A stretch of 64,000 nucleotides of DNA from Rhyzopertha dominica. Its lineage: Eukaryota > Arthropoda > Insecta > Coleoptera > Bostrichidae. Positions within the stretch are counted from its first letter, which is position 1, and each line of letters opens with the position of its first letter. This document shows, in pieces, positions 55,501 to 59,048 of this stretch. Where the stretch lies: NCBI GenBank assembly GCA_025024175.1, contig QCXZ01000064.1, positions 62,641,325 to 62,705,324 on the forward strand, written 5' to 3'. Under the pieces are notes generated by a model. The model worked only from the letters and a program-made list of their open reading frames with translations. It was not told the origin of the DNA and made no database searches. Position numbers and translations under genes: made by a program.

Positions 55501-57878
55501 TTATGGGAAAACTGCGTGAAATAAGTTAAAGATTTGGAAGATTTTTATGTAAATGGTGAGATTTGCTTAAAGCAGTTTTGTAATACAATCTATTTACAGA
55601 TTAAACTGACACAGATAACATTCTACTTGTATGTTGTCATTAGATATTAACAAAAAAAGCTTGAACATTACATACCAGATAATTAAAACAAGCTTTCACT
55701 TTATTTAAGTTATTTTTATACTCATCATGATGTTACTTAAAAACTTGAAAAATGTGTTTCGTAATTATATTGTCTAAGGTCTACAGCTGCGTTCCTCCAT
55801 TCCAATTAAAACTGTACTTATTATTTTAATTATAATTTATATCAAAGGAAGCGAACAAACCCGGGTTATCGACCCTAAAACGGACTGTTATCTTAAAATC
55901 AAAAAGTTCGATATAGCACCGTTTATTTTCGTCCAATCGGTAGCACTCAAAGAAATTTGTGTATACACGCCTTCTGTTTGTGTTTGTGCAGATACGAAAT
56001 GTTTTGTTTCGTGCTGTTATTTTTAAACAGGGAACAATAACACAGACATGTAGTACTGTACATACACGTTCGTTACGGAACTCGCATTCTTGTCTAAAAT
56101 ACTGGAAACAATCGAGGTTGGAATTCTGCCTACAAATTTAGTTTTTTCCTCTTTCTCGTTTCGATGCCGAATAAAAAATATGTGTGGGGTCCCATCGTCC
56201 TTGAAAACTCCCCTCCGAGGGATGAGGGTGCTTAATTTCGTGCTGCATATCAAGGTGGTGAATTAGCTATACCACGGCACCCCTCGTTCCTCTTAGGCTT
56301 GTTTGGGCTCCCGCGTTTTACCCTTAGTGTACTCACATGTGCTAGAAAGTTCCGCTTTTTAATCATTTTGTATGTAATTGGCTTTAGGCTCTGTTGAGTT
56401 ATGTTATGCTAGTTGTGCCCTATATATTTTTTCGCTGGTTCATTTCTGTCCAATTTAATTTGTATATTTTTCATCTTCAGGTCTGTCTCTAAAAAATGTC
56501 TACATTTTTATTAAGTGCCTTCGAGAGACGTTGAAAGAAAATTAGGGTTATAACTACATTGTTCGTAAGTCTGTTTATGAGATCCCTCGTTCTTTTAGTC
56601 ATATTGCTAATACAGCTTTAATGAGAGTTACAAATGATTGGGCTGGAGCCTTTGATTGGTAAAATTACGCTCTCATGATGGCCAAATTAAGGCATCTGGG
56701 TTTTCAGTTTATTGTTCTAGTACTAATGAAAAGTAATAAAAATTGTACCGTTCAGCACAATACAGGGTGATTCATTAAGAATGGGCAATCTCTGAACTGG
56801 AGATACTACACACCGGTTCCTCACCGGTAGATTGGACGTGGCAGTGAATTTGTTTGCCCACTTAGAAGTGCAGATTTCAACCCTCTAGACTTCTCAATAT
56901 GGTCACAAATGAAAGACACGTTTTACAGAGAAACAATTAATTCCATCGAAGAATTACGACAGAAAATTCAAGAAGCTGCTAATATTATCAAAAATAATCG
57001 ACAAATGTTATTAAATATTCAAAGATTTTTAAGGATACGTCTTACAACGTGTATTGAAGTTGAAGACGGTCCTTTTGAGCATTTATTTTGAAGTTTTCTT
57101 TTATCACTGTTACTGATGTGTTGCCTTTACTGTTGTTACCCACATTGTAGTAATTTAAAAGAATTAAAGTATGAATAACAATAATAACAGATATACTAAT
57201 GCACAACTACGTGATATGCATTATTACTACGGGTTAATTCTTTTGAAGCAAGTTTGAAACTGTTTATTGATATTACATTATCTTTTAATATAAACGCTCA
57301 ATTCAAGCGCTAAAATGATTATATGCATTCAAATTCCAGCTTGGGCAACAACACTTAAATTACGAAAACTTTGCTTGTCTATTCAGCGAGTTTAATTATT
57401 TTGNTTTAGTAAAATTTGTTGGGAAACAGTGGAAGACGGATATCACCTGTTTCTTTTTGCGTAAATAAATAAATAAACAAAAAATTTTGTCAACTGAAAC
57501 TTGAACAGCTAAATATACCCATACCCATACCTACAACTTCAGTACATCCCTCTTTAAGTCAAAAACATTAAACATACTTAGCTGTAACATTACAAGATTC
57601 TCTTGGGTGGTAGCTGTTTTACTAATAATCACTGTTTAATAAATGTAAAATATTATCATATTAAATCCATTACATAAAAAGCACCTACTAAGGTAATACT
57701 AATACATATGTCCACTACAACAGGTGATAATTCATTGAACAACCAAGTTTTTTGAAGGAAGTAGATACCAACGATTATTTTAGTGATAAATGCAGTGCTA
57801 CCCTACCTTCATATCGTGGATGATCTGCTGGAACAACCCGCCTAGCGCCCCATACTCCCTTTCTATGCTACCCTCCAT
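25519..57878 (-). CDS. mim: mim/MTSS1-family I-BAR protein, first three coding exons
   Basis: Minus-strand exons are 57807-57878 (24 codons), 28301-28362 and 25519-25592. The junction phases fit (0, then 2, then 1), and all splice sites are GT-AG. Joined in order they encode the start of an IMD/I-BAR domain. Exon 1 gives the ALGGLFQQIIHDMK block. Exon 2 gives PLWEDLIAKAAKLHSSL. Exon 3 gives YLDAFQKIADAATNARG. This is the order and spacing of the N-terminus of missing-in-metastasis (MTSS1), which binds PI(4,5)P2 membranes and actin and induces protrusions. Only about 69 residues are in the window; the rest of the IMD and the WH2 end must lie before base 1. Intron 1 is about 29.4 kb and full of transposons. 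The chosen Met at 57878 matches the family start. Confidence 0.87.
25600..26000. other. mim intron 2, end part
   Basis: AT-rich. The plus-strand ORF at 25572-25949 shows no family resemblance. Confidence 0.4.
26003..26780 (-). pseudogene. IS630-like transposase fragment, copy 1, with 3' flank
   Basis: The C-terminal part of a DDE_3-type transposase: DECGHTILRLPPYHCIFNPI followed by EMIWGQLK, then NEMLLKIRHEADITSVDAWR ending SSESDSA at 26508. 'GHxVLRLPPYHCxxNPIExIW' is the third catalytic block of this insect family. The downstream 500 bases (26003-26507) repeat at 37912-38466, so they belong to the element. The N-terminal two thirds is missing. Confidence 0.75.
26785..28290. other. mim intron 2, main part
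   Basis: No coding similarity was recognised. There is one N at about 27436. The less AT-rich stretch at 27130-27370 is a candidate conserved non-coding element, by composition only. Confidence 0.4.
28301..28362 (-). CDS. mim: mim exon 2
   Basis: The acceptor gttttttgcag precedes 28362 and a strong donor gtaagt begins at 28300. It encodes NGMPLWEDLIAKAAKLHSSL plus two bases of a Lys codon completed in exon 3. It matches the 'PVWEDFxxKAxKLxSxL' block of MTSS1 proteins. Confidence 0.87.
28370..28960. other. mim intron 1, near exon 2
   Basis: ORFs here on the minus strand are read-through from exon 2 into the intron. Nothing else was recognised. Confidence 0.4.
28962..29140 (+). pseudogene. 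Gypsy-type LTR retrotransposon RT fragment
   Basis: Reads EVKRFVASSNYYRKCIQHF, then IEIVFLSAFTRPGAQ. This fits the end of the Gypsy RT domain ('VRxFLGLxxYYRRFIxxFxxIAxPLxxLTRKGA'). About 50 residues remain and both sides are lost. Confidence 0.5.
29145..30235. other. mim intron 1, nothing recognised
   Basis: Only short chance ORFs were seen. Confidence 0.4.
30238..30590 (+). pseudogene. Mar-A mariner fragment, 3' part
   Basis: Covers the second and third catalytic blocks: LFNQDDAPVH, then HPAYSLDLAPSDYSLFLKLK, and the C-terminus AVNDWLEDQPQEFFCRGIRA ending DHVEKLT. A frameshift follows QDDAPVH. It is uninterrupted where the 3.9-5.6 kb copy holds its LTR, so it serves as the empty-site reference. 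Confidence 0.85.
30595..31145. other. mim intron 1, nothing recognised
   Basis: No feature was recognised. Confidence 0.4.
31148..31271. repeat. Imperfect palindrome upstream of the Crypton-like gene
   Basis: Arms of about 50 bases face each other. The left arm contains ATAAAGTGAAC, TTTTATGTAGC and AAGGCTGG. The right arm contains TCCAGCCGCG, CTACATAAAG and TCACTTTAGCTCC. The centre reads GCCGAGCTTGCGAGGCGG. It may mark the left end of the recombinase-bearing element or be an independent foldback. Confidence 0.7.
31512..32705 (+). pseudogene. Crypton-like tyrosine recombinase, two exons, one frameshift
   Basis: Exon 1 begins MSDIECTPPEVTEAASEVVN and carries the SAM-like DNA-binding part (YHNSYEKFMRWCSEKN). 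A short GT-AG intron lies at 31927-31982. Exon 2 holds the catalytic domain: Arg in GACRCDELVNMK, the HxxR box GHCLRRTSATLL, RHGGWKSGTVAEGY with the nucleophile Tyr, and a tail rich in Asn (NNCTFNLTFNNV). The frame breaks at a run of nine A at 31816-31824. Past it the conserved reading GYFLKKSQVLTKEEIERFL continues in another frame up to the intron. A related fragment at 47806-48015 reads straight through this point, supporting a one-base loss (real, or a sequencing error). Such proteins are common in insect genomes as Crypton DNA transposons that integrate by tyrosine recombination. Confidence 0.85.
32840..33515. other. mim intron 1, nothing recognised
   Basis: Less AT-rich at 32900-33260. 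No coding similarity. Confidence 0.4.
33524..35145 (-). mobile_element. Minos-like Tc1 transposon with long terminal repeats
   Basis: The ends read CGAGCCCAAACAACTATAGG and its reverse complement, each next to TA. Inverted repeats run about 230 bases on each side (33524-33755 and 34914-35145), with a second block TGTCAACTAAATCTTCGGAC at the inner edge. The terminal sequence, long repeats and intron in the transposase all fit the Minos group of Tc1-like transposons. Total length is 1622 bases. Confidence 0.88.
33753..34801 (-). pseudogene. Minos-like Tc1 transposase, broken
   Basis: The start Met is at 34801 (MAREKALSIELRNLIVKLRL), followed by the HTH KSGRKIAKDLDLPVSSV. A frameshift follows, then GRKRIINDRDVRVLISIAK. 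A 48-base intron (donor gtaagt at 34471, acceptor ending 34424) sits where Minos has one. The DDE domain shows HHFSDESKFDV, TFQQDGASSHTAK and SSSPDLNLIENL. After IENL a TGA replaces the expected Trp codon, and the rest (AIVKR...) continues to the stop at 33753. It has at least two disabling changes, so it is not functional. Confidence 0.85.
35150..35335. other. Short spacer, nothing recognised
   Basis: No feature was recognised. Confidence 0.4.
35340..35738 (+). pseudogene. IS630-like transposase N-terminal fragment
   Basis: Reads KETARLTNISYTSVWRIINC, then HKRTFRKLHERKHAHLLRTI and YDLYKDSCVPTLRMLQEK. After frame changes RPIIYLEETYV follows, matching 'RPVVYLDETW'. This is the helix-turn-helix and first catalytic block of the DDE_3-type insect transposase whose C-terminal pieces occur at 26.0, 37.9 and 55.1 kb. 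Confidence 0.65.
35742..35781 (-). ncRNA. Hammerhead-like motif with U3/A8 core, PLE-A tail
   Basis: On the minus strand: stem I CTCT, core TTGACAA, one extra T, stem II GAC/GTC with loop GGTATG, GAAA, palindrome ACGATCGT as stem III, C at the cleavage position, stem I AGAG. The core departs from CTGANGA at exactly two positions, C3 to T and G8 to A, which are base-paired in the folded ribozyme. It lies just downstream of the PLE-A coding remnant. Confidence 0.5.
35742..37075 (-). pseudogene. PLE-A Penelope-like element, minus-strand copy
   Basis: In order on the minus strand: GLPKIHKNGIPLRPVVS, FDVSNLFTSVPLTELL, MGSPLSPVLAEIFMTNFEE, RYVDDIF, then the open stretch 36221-35889. These are the RT domain motifs of a Penelope-like element. 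The GIY-YIG nuclease is largely deleted; only EHVANINPNKSTTGF and CIRNNQHLDENDVKVLHCER remain. The tail carries the hammerhead-like motif at 35742-35781. Frameshifts interrupt the RT part. Confidence 0.82.
37080..37905. other. mim intron 1 stretch with N bases
   Basis: N bases lie at 37428, 37464 and 37502. ORFs in this stretch show no family resemblance. Confidence 0.4.
37912..38830 (-). pseudogene. IS630-like transposase fragment, copy 2, with 3' flank
   Basis: Same family as 26003-26780. Coding reads KKFKIDILASECGHTILRLP, then NPIEMIWGQLKQKIRRGNTR and ITSVDAWRNSVRHVLD. After a short deletion it runs to the stop at 38467. The non-coding 3' part repeats the copy 1 flank. Near its outer end a 40-base unit (gagggttttaca... 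ggtcggccgtc) occurs twice, at about 37936-37987 and 37998-38036. Confidence 0.78.
38900..39110 (+). pseudogene. PLE-D Penelope-like RT fragment
   Basis: Frames give CRQIWGTSMGSPLSPAVTNI followed by FMEAFQ, the conserved core RT motif 'GTxMGSPLSPxxAxxFME'. The sequence differs from PLE-A at these positions, so it is a separate family. An N at about 39117 lies at the end. Confidence 0.6.
39115..39510. other. Upstream part of the element carrying the 39.5-kb ORF
   Basis: It contains a TTCAAGATCAAAGGTCAAAA stretch and no coding. It may be the 5' region of the element carrying the next feature. Confidence 0.35.
39500..39783 (+). pseudogene. Fragment of an insect family with RVYxQVxxWLG and DWGW motifs
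   Basis: The 88-codon ORF has LPPTSAAPHQHFNRVYCQV followed by HTWLGHDLEPQDWGW. I recognise this as a repeated, uncharacterised insect protein segment, usually part of a longer protein followed by a Cys-rich block. The Cys block is not present here. Function unknown; multi-copy occurrence in insect genomes suggests a mobile-element origin, which I infer. Confidence 0.5.
39790..40800. other. mim intron 1, nothing recognised
   Basis: Overlapping short ORFs at 39893-40225 on both strands show no family resemblance. Confidence 0.4.
40805..40985 (-). pseudogene. Mar-C transposase 3' fragment
   Basis: The minus strand matches the last 60 codons of Mar-C: IESVEHLENKIRDACISITP, then MLMHVKRSFWAQIQACEK. 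It lacks everything else. Confidence 0.75.
40990..41495. other. mim intron 1, nothing recognised
   Basis: A slightly GC-richer block at 41150-41400 has no coding similarity. Confidence 0.4.
41500..41790 (-). mobile_element. PLE-C tail, minus-strand copy
   Basis: Carries the end of the GIY-YIG ORF (LEIYKIV, then [19 protein letters not shown] and a stop) and the non-coding tail with a hammerhead-like motif. The matching plus-strand copy is at 11.5-11.79 kb. It abuts a 5'-truncated Mar-C copy at 41793 with no spacer. Confidence 0.75.
41530..41572 (-). ncRNA. Hammerhead-like ribozyme motif, PLE-C tail
   Basis: On the minus strand: stem I TTGTA, core CTGACGA, one extra T, stem II GACTA/TAGTC with loop CCTGT, GAAA, palindrome AGCGCT, T at the cleavage position, stem I TACAA. 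Both stems I (5 bp) and II (5 bp) pair perfectly. Their sequences differ from the 11.7-kb copy while still pairing, which is covariation evidence. The loopless stem III implies a dimeric form. Confidence 0.55.
41793..42955 (+). pseudogene. Mar-C transposon, 5'-truncated copy
   Basis: Begins within the transposase at ILIYGECK and runs to the natural stop at 42727-42729 and the right terminal repeat ending near 42955. Deletions and frameshifts are visible: about 50 residues are lost around [11 protein letters not shown], and the frame breaks after NQIVGPYFF and near SPDLTPLDFFCGEW. Catalytic blocks FSDEARF, WFQQDGAPAHYH and RSPDLTPLD are intact locally. Confidence 0.83.
42956..43177 (+). pseudogene. 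Non-LTR retrotransposon C-terminal fragment
   Basis: Reads KWFEHLVRMNEERPAKLA, a stop in place of Trp, then KKRRGRPQKTWNMTVAEALR and DEAKDRTKWKKIVQKT ending at TAA. The 'W.GH..RM...R.....RGRP...W' pattern is the C-terminal part of non-LTR RT proteins. It starts directly at the end of the Mar-C copy. Confidence 0.7.
43180..43860. other. mim intron 1, possible conserved non-coding block
   Basis: GC-richer than its surroundings at 43260-43650, with ORFs on both strands but no family resemblance. N bases lie at about 43654 and 43685. Confidence 0.35.
43865..46133 (-). mobile_element. Mar-B DNA transposon, complete
   Basis: The terminal inverted repeats are CAGGGTGATTTTTTGAAAAC followed by TTCACACC on the left and the reverse complement on the right, each flanked by TA. 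Length is 2269 bases. It carries one intact transposase gene on the minus strand. It is the only DNA transposon in the window with both ends and an uninterrupted gene. Confidence 0.92.
44442..45524 (-). CDS. Mar-B transposase, intact, 360 aa
   Basis: This is a full-length IS630/Tc1/mariner-type transposase. It starts MRVQVIMVYSTAEKEEIIFI with a DUF4817-like helix-turn-helix (residues about 10-60). A second HTH follows (SLRNISTATGLSYSSVRKV, about 90-110). The catalytic domain has ICFSDECTFF, FYQHDGAPPHYA and CPPRSPDLTALDFFLW, giving the D-D-D triad with 36 residues between the second and third Asp. It ends GGAHFENLL. It would bind the 30-base terminal repeats and cut and paste the element at TA sites. 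No frameshift or stop is present, so recent activity is plausible. A truncated relative is at 1443-2596. Confidence 0.9.
   Translation of the reverse strand: MRVQVIMVYSTAEKEEIIFIYGAEHRVFNERHPDKNVYARYILDLVQKCQDTGSVVNKKRTGNRVVDAMAQLEVLGHFAMDPTSSLRNISTATGLSYSSVRKVTKLHKFHPYKMKTLQELGEDDFDRRLQFCEIMTEKIIVNPNLIKNICFSDECTFFLNGSVNKRNVRYWSDENPYIFREGHTQVPQKLNVWAGILGNAIVGPIFIDGTLNGGIYLELLDNVIDPLITEQLENQRDPEGIPMLDEYELFYQHDGAPPHYAINVRNWLNHRFPLHWIGRRGTIECPPRSPDLTALDFFLWSHLKSVVYKTQPTSLDDLRERIINECRRIPPETFRKVQQEFENRLYYCMARGGAHFENLL
46140..46950. other. mim intron 1, possible conserved non-coding block
   Basis: ORFs on both strands at 46362-46872 have no family resemblance. The GC content is above that of the surrounding intron. 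Confidence 0.35.
46953..46981 (+). repeat. Left arm of inverted repeat flanking a PLE-B tail
   Basis: These 29 bases (cgagggcgaatgctttcagc, then gtccataat) are the reverse complement of 47108-47136 with one mismatch. The 126 bases between the arms hold a hammerhead-bearing Penelope-like tail. Confidence 0.85.
47043..47082 (-). ncRNA. Hammerhead-like motif with U3/A8 core, PLE-B tail
   Basis: On the minus strand: stem I GTCT, core TTGACAA, one extra A, stem II GATTAC/GTAATC with loop AGGT, GAAA, palindrome ACGT as stem III, C at the cleavage position, stem I AGAC. Stem I has 4 and stem II has 6 perfect pairs. It shares the coordinated C3-to-U and G8-to-A change with 35742-35781 but has different stem sequences. 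The decayed PLE-B relative at 14385-14450 has TTGACCA and a broken stem III. Confidence 0.55.
47108..47136 (-). repeat. Right arm of inverted repeat flanking a PLE-B tail
   Basis: Partner of 46953-46981; 28 of 29 bases are complementary. Confidence 0.85.
47140..47685. other. mim intron 1, nothing recognised
   Basis: One N at about 47524. The minus-strand ORF 47312-47581 shows no family resemblance. Confidence 0.4.
47690..47787 (+). pseudogene. PLE-B N-terminal fragment
   Basis: Reads NARTPKPNVTSEKMNALKDL, then NTDKSIIVTRADK, near-identical to 23487-23625. It breaks off inside the ADKG motif and is followed at once by a Crypton-like fragment. Confidence 0.65.
47806..48015 (+). pseudogene. 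Crypton-like recombinase N-terminal fragment
   Basis: Reads LKASTLWSVHSMLRSTIQLN, then KKLLAYLKRQNDGYVAKK. This matches the N-terminal domain of the 31.5-kb recombinase (SSTMWSHYSMIKSLLNI, LRAYLKKNK). It reads through the position where that gene is frameshifted. It comes from a different Crypton subfamily, and the catalytic domain is absent. Confidence 0.65.
48040..49028. other. mim intron 1, nothing recognised
   Basis: No feature was recognised. Confidence 0.4.
49033..50433 (+). mobile_element. Mar-C DNA transposon, full length but broken
   Basis: Terminal repeats CAGGATATTTCACGAATGAT and the reverse complement with CATCCTG lie next to TA at both ends, and the repeats run about 60 bases. 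The transposase starts at 49204 and the natural end is 50235. The open frame ends at 49902, where TAG replaces the Trp of 'DLWFQQDG'. Small deletions are present after CFSDEAR and near YEERRATF. The upstream 20 codons of the open frame are non-coding leader. Confidence 0.88.
50440..51060. other. mim intron 1, nothing recognised
   Basis: No feature was recognised. Confidence 0.4.
51066..51145 (-). promoter_or_regulatory. Candidate recursive splice site with cryptic exon
   Basis: The minus strand reads TACTAAC (a perfect branch-point consensus), then a run of T, then CAG directly followed by GTAAGG, with the junction between 51116 and 51115. About 48 bases further on a second donor, GTGAGT, could define a short exon (gtaagggccaccatgacgat ... 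gtgtgg). This is the layout of a recursive splice site with an associated exon. It lies in mim intron 1, on the right strand, about 6.7 kb after exon 1. Confidence 0.55.
51150..51420. other. mim intron 1 spacer
   Basis: Nothing was recognised. Confidence 0.4.
51425..52015 (-). pseudogene. Mar-D transposase fragment
   Basis: The minus strand reads KRFVQKISKKDKFHPYKIHL, then LQELSEDDFDSGIEFCEMV. After a frame change the open part 51820-51461 has NVWCCIIGERFIGPFFIDGH, IWFQQDGAPPHFVVNV and CPARSPDLTPLDFFLWG. It is related to Mar-B and Mar-C (same 36-residue spacing) but clearly a separate family. The N-terminus and the region around the first catalytic Asp are lost. Confidence 0.8.
52020..52772. 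other. mim intron 1, nothing recognised
   Basis: Short plus-strand ORFs have no family resemblance. Confidence 0.4.
52776..54205 (+). mobile_element. Mar-C DNA transposon, full length but broken
   Basis: The left terminal repeat CTGGATGTTTCACGAATGAT and a right repeat ending CATTCTG adjoin TA. The transposase starts at 52947 ([19 protein letters not shown]) and the natural stop is at 53984. The frame is intact for 210 codons through FSDEARF, then breaks after CFFAII (53579), with a further deletion near 53852. The blocks WFQQDGAPAHYH and RSPDLTPLDFFLWG are intact locally. It is one of the best preserved Mar-C copies. Confidence 0.88.
54210..55125. other. mim intron 1 stretch with several N bases
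   Basis: N bases lie around 54652-54786. No gene was recognised. Confidence 0.4.
55128..55535 (+). pseudogene. IS630-like transposase fragment, catalytic part
   Basis: Reads HDSITVKVFENWFENKLLPV, then QLIVFYNESF (the second catalytic block 'VIVMDNASYHS', decayed, Asp lost). Later MDTHHYIFNPIEV and HELRKC follow, equivalent to the third block 'YHCxFNPIExIW'. N bases interrupt it. Same superfamily as 26.0, 35.3 and 37.9 kb. Confidence 0.6.
55540..56755. other. mim intron 1, nothing recognised
   Basis: No gene was recognised. The stretch 55960-56330 is less AT-rich. Confidence 0.4.
56762..57091 (+). pseudogene. Mar-E transposon, internally deleted copy
   Basis: Begins with a terminal-repeat sequence TACAGGGTGATTCATTAAGA and passes within about 60 bases straight into the transposase C-terminus: RSADFNPLDFSIWSQMKDTF, then INSIEELRQKIQEAANII, ending GPFEHLF and a stop. 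The whole N-terminus and first two catalytic blocks are deleted. The third block reads RSADFN instead of RSPDLT. Confidence 0.75.
57095..57795. other. mim intron 1 start, nothing recognised
   Basis: AT-rich; one N at about 57403. Confidence 0.4.
57807..57878 (-). CDS. mim: mim exon 1 (coding part)
   Basis: Met at 57878, 24 codons, donor gtaggg beginning at 57806. It encodes MEGSIEREYGALGGLFQQII then HDMK, the family's invariant N-terminus. The frame is also open upstream of this Met as far as 58016, but the family start and the GC-rich leader favour this Met. Confidence 0.85.
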
Positions 57879-58270
57879 TATATCTTCTTCGAANGACCGG
57901 TGCTGTTTAAAATCCACTAGACATTTGCTGCAAACGCGTCCTTTAACAACGTTATCAAACACTACACCAAAAAAAAATCTGCACGGCTGCAGCGNTCGGA
58001 TGCAGCCGCAAAACACTCCGACAACGCGTTTTTCACGGGAGTTAATCTCTCTGGAGGGTCACGAACGCGTTTCCAACACTGGGCGTTATTAAATCATTCA
58101 GAAAAATCCACGAACCGCGAAAATTCGTCCACGGGAAATCTAACACACAAAACCTCCATTACGGTGCACACAACGACACAACTATTGTGTTTTCCTTCTG
58201 TTTCCGTAAAACAGCGTATCCCCCTCCACTCATACGGTGGCACCTGCGGGCAAATTGATAAACTAAAGAC
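57879..58270 (-). promoter_or_regulatory. mim 5' UTR and promoter region
   Basis: A GC-rich block upstream of the mim start, unlike the AT-rich introns around it, with N bases at 57894 and 57995. No TATA box is apparent. The exact transcription start cannot be placed. Confidence 0.45.
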
Positions 58271-58974
58271 CCGTGCGGGTCAGTGGAACTACTTTTAAAA
58301 CAGATTAATCTACGTGTATAATGAACTACTAGATACTTCTTTATGATCAGTTCTTATGATTAATACTCTAATAGCATGATCTCGCTATAAGATTGGTTAT
58401 TATTATCATGGCATTGCTAAAACTAGGTAATTTGAGTAAATTTAAATCGTTAAAGTAACCTTGTCTGGTAGGTTACTTGTTTGCATGTTGCCAATATTAC
58501 CGAAAAGTTCTTCTCAAGAAAATTACGATTCCCTTTACTTATAATCTCGCATCAAACATTAAATCAAAACACTTTTTTTGTTCTTCAAAGAATTTCTTAC
58601 TCTAAGCAACAGTTAACTATATGTGTTTGTTGGATAACGGCAACAGTAAATGATCATTGTTATTGAAAGTTAAAACCTACGAAACTAGCAATAAATGCAA
58701 AGATGAACGATAATCATCACATAACACTAGATTGGTGGTCTATTTGTGGAACTGTAATGTCCTACGTGAAATAATTTAAACATAAACAAAATTTTGGGGA
58801 TTTTTTTTGTGCAACATTGAAGTTGGCAACACCGATTATCTGAACTACTGGTAGATCCCACGAATGCCATGTGCTTTTTGCGTTATGTTTCTGTTCATGT
58901 TATTTTGTTTAACCTGTTCTGATATATATATCATCAATCGAACAAACAAATTCTATAGAAGCCTCGGTTTAAAG
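58271..58974. promoter_or_regulatory. Divergent intergenic region between mim and TARBP1
   Basis: The two genes point away from each other with roughly 1.2 kb between their start codons. The sequence is AT-rich. Shared regulation is inferred from layout only. Confidence 0.4.
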
Positions 58975-59031
58975 GTAGGTAATTTAGTTGTTATTGCCAT
59001 TTTACTATAATATCTGGACGTCTTCTTACAG
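58975..59031 (+). other. Putative 57-base intron in the TARBP1 5' UTR
   Basis: The donor GTAGGT after AAAG and the acceptor cttcttacag lie just before the start codon region. The length is typical of small insect introns. Confidence 0.5.
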
Positions 59032-59048
59032 AAAACAGATTAGCTGTG

